From Clostridium sp. UBA701 (GTDB lineage Bacteria > Bacillota > Clostridia > Clostridiales > Clostridiaceae), in NCBI GenBank assembly GCA_002298125.1, contig DBMJ01000015.1:215862-279861 (forward strand): DNA of 64,000 nucleotides, written 5' to 3'. The notes beneath the pieces were generated by a model, which saw only the letters and a program-made list of their open reading frames with translations, ran no database searches and was not told where the DNA came from. The position numbers and the translations under genes are program-made. Positions 35,438 to 44,302 of the stretch are shown here, in pieces. The stretch's first letter is position 1. Each line of letters opens with the position of its first letter.

Positions 35438-36730
35438 TTAAGCTAGGAACTTGGCATTATCTACCAACATTTTAACAACTTTTTCTGTTTTTATTTCTCC
35501 TTTGATTACTTCACCCTGAAGAGAAATCAATAAATCTTTTGTCTTTTCTAAGTCCTTTCCTCCGTAGTGCTTAGCCATCTCCTCTGCCTTTGCAGCTATT
35601 TCTTCCTCTGTAGCTTCAAAGTTTTCAACTTCTCCTATTTTGCTAAGTACTAATTCAGACTTAACTCTCTTCTCTGCAGCATCCTTCATGGATTCCTTTA
35701 AAAGCTCTTCACTACTGTTTGTAAATTGATAATAGCTCTTTAAATCCAATCCCTGGTAGGATAATCTCATTTCAAAGTCCTTCATCATAGCTTCTATTTC
35801 TTTTTCTATCATCACCTGTGGTATTTCTACCTTTGCATTAGCACATACCGTATCTACCACAGCCTCTTCCATTTCTCTTTTTGCTTTTAATTCATTGCTT
35901 TCAACCATTTTGTTTCTAATATCAGCTTTTAGTTCTTCTAGAGTGTCAAATTCTGAAGCTTCCTTTGCAAATTCGTCGTCTAGTTCTGGAAGCAGTTTTT
36001 CCTTTATAGCTTTAACAATAACCTCAAATACTGCAGGTTTACCATTAAGTTCTTCTTTTCCATAATTCTCAGGGAAGCTTACGCTTACATTCTTGCTTTC
36101 CCCAGCTGTCATGCCAATAAGCTGTTCTTCAAAATCTCCGATAAAGCTATGTGATCCTATTTCTAGGTCATAATCCTTACCCTCTCCACCTTCAAAGGCT
36201 ACTCCTTCAATAAATCCCTTGAAGTCTATGGTGGCTACATTTCCATTTTCTACCTTGCCTTCAATCTTCTCTTCTATTCTTGCATTTCTTTCAGCCATGG
36301 CCTTTAACTGATTTTCAACATCTTCCTCTGAAGTAGAATATTCTACTTTTTTAACCTCAACTGCTTTATATTCTCCAAGTTCTACCTCTGGATATACAGT
36401 AATCTTGGCAGTGTATACGAAGTCTTTTCCCTCTCCTATTTCAACTATATCTATTTCTGGATAGTCTACTGGTCTAATGTTGTTTTCCTTTATTGCAATA
36501 GGATATGTATCTTCACAGCAGAAATTAATTGCATCATCATAGAAAACGCCTTCACCATAAAGCTTCTTTATAAGATTCATTGGAGCCTTACCTTTTCTAA
36601 AGCCTTGAACCGTATACTTAGAAGCATTCTTCTTATATGCTTTCACCATGGCCTCACTAAATTTTTGAGCTTCTACAGTAATTTCTAAATTAACTACATT
36701 AACTTCTATTTTCTCAATCTTTGTATTCAT
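35438..36730 (-). CDS. tig: Trigger factor, ribosome-bound chaperone
   Basis: A 430-residue chaperone and prolyl isomerase that meets nascent chains at the ribosome exit. The N-terminal ribosome-binding domain has VQGFRKGKAPMNLI, the signature loop. The FKBP-type domain lies about 160-245 (VATIDFKGFIEGVAF, IGDFEEQLIGM). The C-terminal two-armed helical domain completes it. I chose the ATG at 36730 with GGAGG at the correct spacing; a longer frame to 36766 lacks support. Confidence 0.96.
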   Translation of the reverse strand: MNTKIEKIEVNVVNLEITVEAQKFSEAMVKAYKKNASKYTVQGFRKGKAPMNLIKKLYGEGVFYDDAINFCCEDTYPIAIKENNIRPVDYPEIDIVEIGEGKDFVYTAKITVYPEVELGEYKAVEVKKVEYSTSEEDVENQLKAMAERNARIEEKIEGKVENGNVATIDFKGFIEGVAFEGGEGKDYDLEIGSHSFIGDFEEQLIGMTAGESKNVSVSFPENYGKEELNGKPAVFEVIVKAIKEKLLPELDDEFAKEASEFDTLEELKADIRNKMVESNELKAKREMEEAVVDTVCANAKVEIPQVMIEKEIEAMMKDFEMRLSYQGLDLKSYYQFTNSSEELLKESMKDAAEKRVKSELVLSKIGEVENFEATEEEIAAKAEEMAKHYGGKDLEKTKDLLISLQGEVIKGEIKTEKVVKMLVDNAKFLA

Positions 36731-36769
36731 ATTCTTTCCTCCTAAAACATCAGTACTATTGCCCATAAC

Positions 36770-36799
36770 ATTATATCATATAAATTAAATTATTTACAA
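36770..36799 (-). promoter_or_regulatory. Sigma-A promoter of tig
   Basis: On the minus strand TTGTAA (36794-36799) and TATAAT (36770-36775) are 18 bases apart, about 30 bases upstream of the start codon. Confidence 0.7.
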
Positions 36800-36833
36800 A
36801 TATTATTATAGTTTATTCAATAATAATGTAATT

Positions 36834-37616
36834 TTATTGTGATATTGTACCATCTGCACTCAAATAATATATTTTGTCATTATCTATAACTACCTTTAAG
36901 CCTTTATCTTCAACTCTATCAAATTTAAGAATTTCGCCATTTAACCTGTCTACCGCTCTATGTTTACCTGTTGAAATGTCTATAAGCCATACATATAGTG
37001 TTTTTTTTCTAGTAAACCAAGGAAGCTGACTTGTGTACGCAAGAGTATTATCATCAATGAACACAGGAGTACCATGCCATAGGTAATCTGGAGTTTCCTT
37101 TAATATATCATCCTTTGGAAAGTCCTTGTTGAGTGTTCCTGCATAATAGCTTTCCAAGGTAAGATTTTTCTTAACCCCCTCTACATCATAATATAGAAGC
37201 TCTTGTGTGTTACTATCTCTAACCACTATACTTTTTTCCGATGGACTAATGGTATATTCAGTGTTTTTTTCTGAGGGAGTAACATACTTAAATTTTTTTA
37301 CTCCATCCTTTTCTTCATATACCAGCCCTATTTCACTGTTATCACTCAAAGTAACCTTAATGTTTTTTTCAATTACAGCAGCTTCCTGTTTATCTGGTTT
37401 AGTTTCCTCTGTTTTATCTTTGTCCTTTGGGATAACAGGAGAATTTGAAGAATTTATTTTGCTATTTACCCACCTTGCAAAGCTAGGACCCTTTAAAACA
37501 AGTAATATTAACAGGACAGAGATAACAGCAATAATCATTAGAGTAACAGTTTTCAATCTCTTTCTTCTTTTCATTTTCCTGTTGTACTCTCTGCTGAAAA
37601 TACTTGGCTTGCCCAT
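36834..37616 (-). CDS. Membrane-anchored extracytoplasmic protein, unknown function
   Basis: A 260-residue protein. A basic cytoplasmic tail (RKMKRRKRLK) and one membrane segment (about 25-43) precede a Lys/Glu/Pro-rich linker (about 55-80) and a beta-rich domain (about 85-260) with PSEKSIVVRDS, DDNTLAYTSQLPWF and LYVWLIDISTGKH, reminiscent of propeller-blade repeats. No catalytic motif seen. It is transcribed before tig in the same direction. GAGGAAAG lies before the ATG. Confidence 0.72.
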   Translation of the reverse strand: MGKPSIFSREYNRKMKRRKRLKTVTLMIIAVISVLLILLVLKGPSFARWVNSKINSSNSPVIPKDKDKTEETKPDKQEAAVIEKNIKVTLSDNSEIGLVYEEKDGVKKFKYVTPSEKNTEYTISPSEKSIVVRDSNTQELLYYDVEGVKKNLTLESYYAGTLNKDFPKDDILKETPDYLWHGTPVFIDDNTLAYTSQLPWFTRKKTLYVWLIDISTGKHRAVDRLNGEILKFDRVEDKGLKVVIDNDKIYYLSADGTISQ

Positions 37617-37649
37617 TCTTCTTTCCTCCTAACAATAAGCTCTCAAATT

Positions 37650-37676
37650 ATTATACTATAATTACGTATATGTCAA
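37650..37676 (-). promoter_or_regulatory. Possible promoter of the 36834 gene
   Basis: TTGACA (37671-37676) and TATAAT (37650-37655) are perfect matches but only 15 bases apart, which is short for sigma-A. Confidence 0.45.
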
Positions 37677-37891
37677 TAAGAATTTTTTGTAAATTGCTTC
37701 CTAAACACAAAATATATTCTATGCATTTCATGAATATATTACCCATTCCAGCTAAAAAATACTTTATAGTTAAAATCCGTGTCCATCCCTGCACACTATT
37801 TCTATACGTAAAAAAAAACATAAGGTATCGTAATTTAATTATACATTAAAAAAATTAGAAAACCAGTAAAAATTTAATCGATTCAAGAAGC

Positions 37892-37928
37892 AAAAGCAGC
37901 TTGTTCATCAAAGCTTCAAGCTGCTTTT
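37892..37928 (-). terminator. Terminator of the nucleoside transporter operon
   Basis: AAAAGCAGCTTG pairs perfectly with CAAGCTGCTTTT across a 13-base loop after the last permease gene. Confidence 0.75.
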
Positions 37929-37946
37929 ACTTAACTAAGTTTAATA

Positions 37947-38888
37947 TTATCTTTCTTCTCTAAAATACGAAAGTCCCAAAGATTTTGGCGGAGCATTTTT
38001 ATTGCTCTTTCTCATTGATACAACAGCTAAAACTATTATTGTAACTAAATATGGAAGCATATCAAAAATATACTGTGAAATAGGAATCTTTTGATTTTGG
38101 AGTCTAAAGCCTACTATATCAAGGCCTCCAAATAGAAAAGCTCCAAATATTGCCTTATAGGGATTCCATGTGGCAAATATTACTAGAGCAATAGCTATCC
38201 ACCCACGACCTGCAGTAATATTCTCCTGCCAGGTTGGTACATTAACTAGTGATAGATATGCTCCGCCAAGCCCGCATAAAGCACCGCCTACCAATACATG
38301 TATATACTTATAGAGATTAATATTTATACTTGCAGCATCTGCTGCTGCTGGATTCTCTCCTACCGCCCTTAGATTTAAGCCTAAAGAAGTCTTATATATA
38401 TATATTCCTGCCACAATTGCAACTATATATCCTAAGTATATAAAGACATCTTGGCGGAAAAATATAGGTCCTATAATTGGTATGTCTCCAAGGAGAGGAA
38501 TACTTTTGTGCTGAAAAAAGATTTTTAAGCTTTCAGGTGTTATCTTTCCAACTAAATCCTTACCCATCATAGTGGAAAACCCTGTTCCGAAAATGGTTAG
38601 AGTAAGCCCCGTTACTACATGGTTTGCTCTTAAGGTAATGGTCAAAAAAGCAAATACCAGCGCTCCGAAAGCTCCTGCTAACATTGCTGCAACAAGTGCC
38701 AGATATGCATTTTCAGTTTTTAAGCCTACTAAAAAGCCCATTACAGCTCCCATAAGCATCATACCTTCGACGCCAAGGTTTAAATTACCTGCTCTTTCTG
38801 TTATTATTTCACCTACAGTAGCAAAGAGCAGTGGTGTAGCAGCAACTACCGCAGCTGCCAGAAAGGATATTAAGCTTTGGCTATCCAT
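37947..38888 (-). CDS. Nucleoside ABC transporter permease, NupQ/YufQ-like
   Basis: A 313-residue BPD_transp_2 family permease with about eight to ten membrane segments. ATPLLFATVGEIITERAG at the N-terminus, NLGVEGMMLMGA and NPAAADAASININLYKY are typical of the second permease of BmpA-type nucleoside importers. It overlaps the end of the first permease gene by 8 bases. It works with the other three proteins encoded upstream to import nucleosides. Confidence 0.92.
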   Translation of the reverse strand: MDSQSLISFLAAAVVAATPLLFATVGEIITERAGNLNLGVEGMMLMGAVMGFLVGLKTENAYLALVAAMLAGAFGALVFAFLTITLRANHVVTGLTLTIFGTGFSTMMGKDLVGKITPESLKIFFQHKSIPLLGDIPIIGPIFFRQDVFIYLGYIVAIVAGIYIYKTSLGLNLRAVGENPAAADAASININLYKYIHVLVGGALCGLGGAYLSLVNVPTWQENITAGRGWIAIALVIFATWNPYKAIFGAFLFGGLDIVGFRLQNQKIPISQYIFDMLPYLVTIIVLAVVSMRKSNKNAPPKSLGLSYFREER

Positions 38889-39990
38889 TCATATTTCCCT
38901 CCTCTGCTTCAGTAAGAGATGTTTTATTGATTTTTGTTCTATTAGAGCCTTTAAAGGTTACTCTGTACCTTGAAAAGAATTCACAGCCTAGAACAAAGAA
39001 CAAAATCATAGCCTGAAGTATTAGTGCTGCTGCATCAGGTATCTGATATGCTATTTGAATATAGTTGCCTCCCTGTAGCAATGCAGCAAACAAAAGTGAT
39101 ACAACCCCTATTATGGGTGCACTTAAATTTGAAAGCCAGCTTACAATTATTGCAGTATACCCTACTCCGCCAGAAATATCAACTGAAAGGGTTTTGCTGA
39201 CACCTGAAACCTGAATCATGCCTGCAAGTCCACATAATGCACCACTAATAAACAATGCACTTATAATGGTCTTTTTAATATTTATTCCAGCATATAATGC
39301 TGTTTTTTCACTTTCGCCTAGCACTGCAATCTCATAACCCTTTTTAGTCTTTGTCATAAAGATATACATTACTACTATAAGTACTAGAGCAATTATCCAC
39401 CCTATGTGAATCTTACCTACAGACGGCAGCAGCGCATTTTGAGTAAAATTTGGGATTTTCGGAAACCCTAAGGCCTTAGGATCCTTCCATGGCCCATATT
39501 GTAAATAAGTCACAATTTTAAGTGCAATATAATTCATCATAAGCGTGACAATGGTTTCGTTAGTCTTCCATCTAGCCTTTAGTAAGGCTGGAATAAGAGC
39601 CCAGAGTCCACCACCTAACATTCCTGCCAAAGCCATTATAAGAAGCAGTAAAGGTTTGGACAGGTGTGAAAAATTCAGTGCAAAATAAGAAGAAAATAAT
39701 GCACCCATCATAAGTTGTCCCTCTGCACCAATATTCCAAAACTGCATTTTAAATGCCACAGCAACCCCTAAGGAAGTAAGTATAATAGGTATAGTCTTAA
39801 TAATAGTCTGTTGAAATTTATAGCTTGTACCAAACGAACCCTTTACTATAGCTGAATATACTAGGATTGGGTCTTTATTAATTAAAAGAATAAAGATAGC
39901 TGAAACCAGCAGTGCAAGAATTACAGCAATAACTCTTGTGCCAATCTTTATCCTTCTATTGCTCTCACTTCTTTTGACAAACCTAAGCAC
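38881..39990 (-). CDS. Nucleoside ABC transporter permease, NupP/YufP-like
   Basis: A 369-residue BPD_transp_2 permease. Signature segments are QFWNIGAEGQLMMGALFSS, KTNETIVTLMMNYIA and LGESEKTALYAGINIKKT. It starts with GTG at 39990, preceded by GGAGGGG, and overlaps the end of the ATPase gene by 8 bases. With the partner permease it forms the membrane channel of the nucleoside importer. Confidence 0.92.
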   Translation of the reverse strand: MLRFVKRSESNRRIKIGTRVIAVILALLVSAIFILLINKDPILVYSAIVKGSFGTSYKFQQTIIKTIPIILTSLGVAVAFKMQFWNIGAEGQLMMGALFSSYFALNFSHLSKPLLLLIMALAGMLGGGLWALIPALLKARWKTNETIVTLMMNYIALKIVTYLQYGPWKDPKALGFPKIPNFTQNALLPSVGKIHIGWIIALVLIVVMYIFMTKTKKGYEIAVLGESEKTALYAGINIKKTIISALFISGALCGLAGMIQVSGVSKTLSVDISGGVGYTAIIVSWLSNLSAPIIGVVSLLFAALLQGGNYIQIAYQIPDAAALILQAMILFFVLGCEFFSRYRVTFKGSNRTKINKTSLTEAEEGNMNG

Positions 39991-41515
39991 CCATATCCCC
40001 TCCTGCCTTCTCTATTTTCTGTCCGACCATAAGTAATCCTATTTGTTCCCTAGTAATATTATTGGGGTCTACTACACCAGTTATTCTCCCATGACAAAGC
40101 ACTGCAAGTCTATCGCTTAACTGCTGTAGTACATCTAAGTCCTCTGCTATAAATAATATAGCAACCCCCTTAGCTTTTTGCTCATTCATAATATCATAGA
40201 TAATATTGCAGGTGTTTATGTCAAGACCCCTTGTAGGATATGCCATTATGAGAAGGCGAGGATTAGAATCCAGCTCCCTACCCAATAAAATCTTCTGAAT
40301 ATTACCTCCAGACAAATCTCTTATTGGATTATTTATTCCTGGGGTAAGAACATTTAATCTATCTTTTATTCTCAAGGCCTTTTTTACACCGGATTTTCTA
40401 TCAACAAATATACCCTTATCATGGTGGTAATCCTTCAGTATTACATTTTCTACCATATCCATTGAGGCAACTAGACCCATTCCTAATCTATCCTCAGGTA
40501 TAAAGCTCATACTGATCCCTTTTTCAATTATTTCTCTTGTATTTTTACCCACCAGGTTTTCTCCCTCAAAGATTATTTCTCCTTTGCTTACCGGTTGAAT
40601 TCCTACAATGGCCTCACAAAGCTCTTTCTGTCCGCTATTTGCTATACCTGCTAAACCAAGTATTTCTCCTCCACAAATGTTAAGACTCAAGTCCTTTATT
40701 ATATCTGAACCTTCTTTTCCCTTAATACTTAAGTTGTTTAGCTTAAGTATGCAATTTGTACACTCACACTCATATCTTTTTATTTTCATATCAATTTTTC
40801 TGCCTACCATTAGCTCAGCAAGCTCCATAGGATTAGTATCCTTCTTCCCTAGTGTCTTAATACTTTCTCCCTTGCGAAGGACTGTGATTCTATCAGCTAT
40901 TTCCATAACTTCATCCATTTTATGGCTTATAAAAATAATGGCACATTGCTGTTCCTTCATCTTTCTCATTATACTGAAAAGTTTTTCTGTTTCTTGAGGA
41001 GTAAATACAGTGGTAGGCTCATCTAAAATTAATACCTTGGCACCCCTGTAAAGCACCTTTAGCATCTCTAGTATCTGTTTTTCTCCAACAGTCATTTCCT
41101 GAACTCTTTTATTTAAATCTATGTCTAATCCGAACCTCTCTGAAATGTCTTTAATTTTAGAATCCACATCTTTACCTGAAGTAAAAATTCTATTTTTTTG
41201 TCCTAGTATAATGTTTTCTCTTGCAGTCATTGCCTCAACCAATTTAAAATGCTGGTAGATAGTACCAACCCCAGCCTTGATTGCTTCCTTTGGTGAAGAA
41301 AAATCCCACTCTTTACCCAGGATAAAAATAGAACCGCTATCAGGGGTATAAACCCCTGATAGCATGTTCATTAAGGTGCTTTTACCTGCACCATTTTCAC
41401 CCAATAGAGCATGTACTTCCCCACCCAATACTTCAAGATTTACATTTTGATTTGCCATAACCTTACCGAAGCTCTTACTGATATCTTTCATTATTACATA
41501 GGGTTCCTGCTTCAT
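39983..41515 (-). CDS. Nucleoside ABC transporter ATPase with two nucleotide-binding domains, NupO/YufO-like
   Basis: A 510-residue fused ATPase. Domain 1 (about 5-245) has Walker A GENGAGKST, signature MTVGEKQILEM and Walker B VLILDEPTTVFTP. Domain 2 (about 255-500) has the degenerate Walker A GIANSGQKE, signature LSGGNIQKI and Walker B LLIMAYPTRGLD, where the usual Glu is replaced, as is common in this family. The degenerate second site is normal for sugar/nucleoside importers. Confidence 0.94.
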   Translation of the reverse strand: MKQEPYVIMKDISKSFGKVMANQNVNLEVLGGEVHALLGENGAGKSTLMNMLSGVYTPDSGSIFILGKEWDFSSPKEAIKAGVGTIYQHFKLVEAMTARENIILGQKNRIFTSGKDVDSKIKDISERFGLDIDLNKRVQEMTVGEKQILEMLKVLYRGAKVLILDEPTTVFTPQETEKLFSIMRKMKEQQCAIIFISHKMDEVMEIADRITVLRKGESIKTLGKKDTNPMELAELMVGRKIDMKIKRYECECTNCILKLNNLSIKGKEGSDIIKDLSLNICGGEILGLAGIANSGQKELCEAIVGIQPVSKGEIIFEGENLVGKNTREIIEKGISMSFIPEDRLGMGLVASMDMVENVILKDYHHDKGIFVDRKSGVKKALRIKDRLNVLTPGINNPIRDLSGGNIQKILLGRELDSNPRLLIMAYPTRGLDINTCNIIYDIMNEQKAKGVAILFIAEDLDVLQQLSDRLAVLCHGRITGVVDPNNITREQIGLLMVGQKIEKAGGDMGA

Positions 41516-41529
41516 AACATCACTCTACC

Positions 41530-42636
41530 TTATTTTTCTATTTTTCCTTCTACTCCTTCAACAAGCCAATCAAATCCTAGAAGGTCTTTATCTGTCATTT
41601 CTGCTCCTGCAGCTACCTTTACTGCTCCTGTGTTGTCTTTTAATGGTCCTACAAAAATTTTATTCTTTCCAGATACTATATCAGCCTTTGCTGCATCTAC
41701 CTTCTCCTTAGCCCCTGCTGGTGCATTGGCAGTAAGTGGTGCAAGGTTCACTATACTCTTTACATCATTAGTCATACCTGGCCATAATGCTTCAGCTTTC
41801 CAAGTTCCATTCTGAATAGCCTTTATTTGGTCAACATAAAATGGTCCCCAATTCCATACAACTGAAGTCATGTTAGCCTTTGGAGCCATAGAGCTCATGT
41901 CAGTATTATAACCGATAGAAGCAGCTCCCTTAGCTTCAGCAGCCTGTTGTGGTCCAGCAGTATCTTGATGCTGCATAATAACGTCTACACCCTTTTCATT
42001 GAGAAGATACTTTGCAGCTTCGTTTTCCTTAGCAGGATCATACCATGTATGTGTCCAAGTAACTATTACCTTCACATCCTTGTTAACTGACTGTGCTCCA
42101 AGAGTAAAGGCATTGATATTTCTAACAACTTCAGGTATGGAATAAGCACCTACAAAGCCTATCTTATTAGTCTTTGTCTTCATTCCAGCAACTATACCTG
42201 CAAGATATTCAGCCTGGTGAATTCTTCCAAAGTAATTGCTCATATTGTCTGTAGTTTTAAATCCTGAACAGTGCATGAATTTTACATTTGGATACTCTTT
42301 TGAAACCTTTTCCATACCATCCATAAATCCAAAGCTTGTTCCTATGATTACATTACAGCCTTCGTCAATAAAACTCTTACAGCATTCTTCTACCTTTGAT
42401 ATTTCCTCAGGAATGTTTTCCTTATAGGTTGTCTCTATACCTAGTTCCTTTTCAAGATACTTTCTTCCTTGATCATGAGCATAGGTATAGCCACCGTCTC
42501 CAACGGGTCCTACATAGATAAATCCTACCTTGATCTTTTTCTTGTCATTGTTACCGTTGGTAGCCTTAGAACAGCCTGTAAGCATAGCAGTAAAGATTAG
42601 CATTGTGCAGATTACGAAGCTAAGAATTTTTTTCAT
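41530..42636 (-). CDS. BmpA-type nucleoside-binding lipoprotein
   Basis: A 368-residue surface lipoprotein. The signal ends in TAMLTGCSK with lipobox Cys22. The BMP domain has KVGFIYVGPVGDGGYTYAHD at its start, NVIIGTSFGFMD and YFGRIHQAEYLAGIVAGM, the family signature. It delivers purine or pyrimidine nucleosides to the permeases encoded next. First gene of the nupNOPQ-like operon; it lies 144 bases downstream of xpt, so it may share the riboswitch-controlled transcript. Confidence 0.93.
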   Translation of the reverse strand: MKKILSFVICTMLIFTAMLTGCSKATNGNNDKKKIKVGFIYVGPVGDGGYTYAHDQGRKYLEKELGIETTYKENIPEEISKVEECCKSFIDEGCNVIIGTSFGFMDGMEKVSKEYPNVKFMHCSGFKTTDNMSNYFGRIHQAEYLAGIVAGMKTKTNKIGFVGAYSIPEVVRNINAFTLGAQSVNKDVKVIVTWTHTWYDPAKENEAAKYLLNEKGVDVIMQHQDTAGPQQAAEAKGAASIGYNTDMSSMAPKANMTSVVWNWGPFYVDQIKAIQNGTWKAEALWPGMTNDVKSIVNLAPLTANAPAGAKEKVDAAKADIVSGKNKIFVGPLKDNTGAVKVAAGAEMTDKDLLGFDWLVEGVEGKIEK

Positions 42637-42780
42637 TTACTTTTTCCCCCTTATTTTATAATTATAAAAACTTTTTTATTATTAAAACTATATTTACCAT
42701 TATCAGAATAAATTCTATATTATGCAAAAAATTCCTGCATATATTTTCAAAATAATATAAATATTTTTAATTTTGCAATA

Positions 42781-43377
42781 TTATTTATTATTTATGTCAT
42801 GTTTTTTATGTCTAAAATTTATTTTATCCTCTGCCATTTGCTCTATTATCGCTAAAGACTCAATGCGGATACCCCTGTTTTCAAGTATTTCTCTGCCCCC
42901 CTGAAATCCTTTTTCTATGGCAATACCAGCTCCCACCACCTTAGCACCGGCATTTTCCACCAGCTCCACTAAACCTAGGAGAGCGCTTCCTGTTGCTAGA
43001 AAGTCATCTATGATAAGTATCCTATCCTCTGGTTGAATTAATTTTTTTGCCACTCTTATCTTGTAACTGGTTTTTTTCGTGTAGGAGAATACTTCTGACT
43101 CAAAGCTGTTCTCATCCATATTGATACCGCTGTGCTTCTTTGCAAATACCACAGGTACATTAAAATACTGAGCAGTAATAGCGGCAATAGCTATGCCAGA
43201 TACTTCTATAGTTAGTATTTTTGTGATATGCTCTTCACTGTATAATCTTTTTAATTCCTTTCCCATCTCGTTAAAGAGCTCTACGTCTAACTGATGATTT
43301 AAAAAGGTATCTACCTTAAGAATATTTCCCATAAGCACCCTTCCATCCTTTTGGATCCTTTCCTCTAATAATTTCAT
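42781..43377 (-). CDS. xpt: Xanthine phosphoribosyltransferase
   Basis: A 198-residue salvage enzyme that converts xanthine and PRPP to XMP. The opening MKLLEERIQKDGRVL and NILKVDTFLNHQLDV are typical. The PRPP-binding loop is RILIIDDFLATGSAL (about 119-133), and VVFAKKHSGINMD is the family purine-site segment. It lies behind a guanine riboswitch, so it is shut down when guanine is plentiful. Length normal. Confidence 0.96.
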   Translation of the reverse strand: MKLLEERIQKDGRVLMGNILKVDTFLNHQLDVELFNEMGKELKRLYSEEHITKILTIEVSGIAIAAITAQYFNVPVVFAKKHSGINMDENSFESEVFSYTKKTSYKIRVAKKLIQPEDRILIIDDFLATGSALLGLVELVENAGAKVVGAGIAIEKGFQGGREILENRGIRIESLAIIEQMAEDKINFRHKKHDINNK

Positions 43378-43433
43378 ACCAACTCACACCTCTCTTTCTT
43401 ACATAAACCAGAGTAAAATTTAAAATAAAAAAA

Positions 43434-43458
43434 TAAACTCCTCGCAGGGAGGAGTTTA
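43434..43458 (-). terminator. Riboswitch-controlled terminator of xpt
   Basis: TAAACTCCTC pairs with GAGGAGTTTA and is followed on the minus strand by TTTATTTTTTTA. It is 66 bases after the aptamer and would form when guanine binds. Confidence 0.85.
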
Positions 43459-43524
43459 TAACACAGCAAGACATATAATATCACATGAAAAAATCATGAA
43501 AATTCCTACTATAACATAAACATC

Positions 43525-43591
43525 CCCGTAGTCCGGCCATTTACGGCAGCCTGGTAGAAACGTTCAGACCATATTTCTGAACATATACAGG
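43525..43591 (-). promoter_or_regulatory. Guanine riboswitch aptamer (purine class)
   Basis: On the minus strand a 67-nt three-way junction: P1 is CCTGTA/TACGGG, P2 is TTCAG/CTGAA with loop AAATATGG-like, J2/3 is GTTTCTACC, P3 is around GGCTGCCGTAAATGGCC, and J3/1 is GGACTA. The C in GGACTA is the base that selects guanine over adenine. The sequence closely follows the B. subtilis xpt aptamer. It controls xpt and perhaps the transporter operon. Confidence 0.95.
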
Positions 43592-43609
43592 TTGTATAAC
43601 GAATATTTT

Positions 43610-43638
43610 GTATAAAAATTATTGTTTTGTTCGTGTAA
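43610..43638 (-). promoter_or_regulatory. Possible promoter of xpt
   Basis: On the minus strand TTACAC (43633-43638) and TTATAC (43610-43615) are 17 bases apart, about 10 bases before a start that would include the whole aptamer. Confidence 0.45.
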
Positions 43639-43704
43639 CTTGTTTATAGTTATATATTAATAGTTTTCACAATAAAAATCAAGCTTGTTTTCACAATTTC
43701 CACA

Positions 43705-44277
43705 CTATTTATTGAATTTTCTGCTGCCTGGTTTTACAAGCTTCATGTTTTGCTTACACAAAGGGCACTGTTCTGCACTATATGCAGAAATATTTAACTT
43801 AACTGCACTATATAGGGGATAAGGAAGTTCACCACTATGCCTGTCTGCAATGCAAGCTATTCCAACCACAATACCGCCAAGCTCTTCAATGACCTTTGCT
43901 GTTTCTAATGAGGATTTGCCTGTGGTTACAACGTCTTCTGAGATTATAACCCTTTCTCCTTTTTCTATAGTAAATCCCCTTCTAAGAGTCATATTTCCAT
44001 CCTCCCTTTCAGTGAAGATAGCTCTTTTATCACATAGTCTTCCTAACTCATAGGCAACAACTATTCCTCCCATGGCCGGGCCTACTATTACATCAAAATC
44101 TATTTCCTTTAGCCTTTTAGATAATGGATTTAGCACCTTCTCAGCAAGCTTTGGGTACTGCATAAGCTTTGCACACTGACAATAGCCATCACTGTGAAGT
44201 CCAGAGGATAGTAGAAAGTGCCCCTGAAGCAGTGCCTCACATTGCAGCAATATTTTAATTTCTTCATTATTCTCCAT
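43705..44277 (-). CDS. pyrE: Orotate phosphoribosyltransferase
   Basis: A 190-residue enzyme making OMP from orotate and PRPP, the fifth step of UMP synthesis. The PRPP loop is VIISEDVVTTGKSSLE (about 108-123), and VGPAMGGIVVAYELGR is the conserved P1 region. The C-terminus has CPLCKQ, a pair of cysteines found in some PyrE forms. GGGGGAA precedes the ATG. Last gene of the pyr operon. Confidence 0.96.
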   Translation of the reverse strand: MENNEEIKILLQCEALLQGHFLLSSGLHSDGYCQCAKLMQYPKLAEKVLNPLSKRLKEIDFDVIVGPAMGGIVVAYELGRLCDKRAIFTEREDGNMTLRRGFTIEKGERVIISEDVVTTGKSSLETAKVIEELGGIVVGIACIADRHSGELPYPLYSAVKLNISAYSAEQCPLCKQNMKLVKPGSRKFNK

Positions 44278-44302
44278 TATTTATTCCCCCTATCATGTAT
44301 CT

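Larger units (their letters stand above)
37617..37946. other. Intergenic spacer of 330 bases
   Basis: It holds the promoter of the 36834 gene near 37650-37676 and the terminator of the nucleoside transporter operon at 37892-37928. The rest (about 37680-37890) is AT-rich with no frame, RNA or repeat that I can support. Confidence 0.6.
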
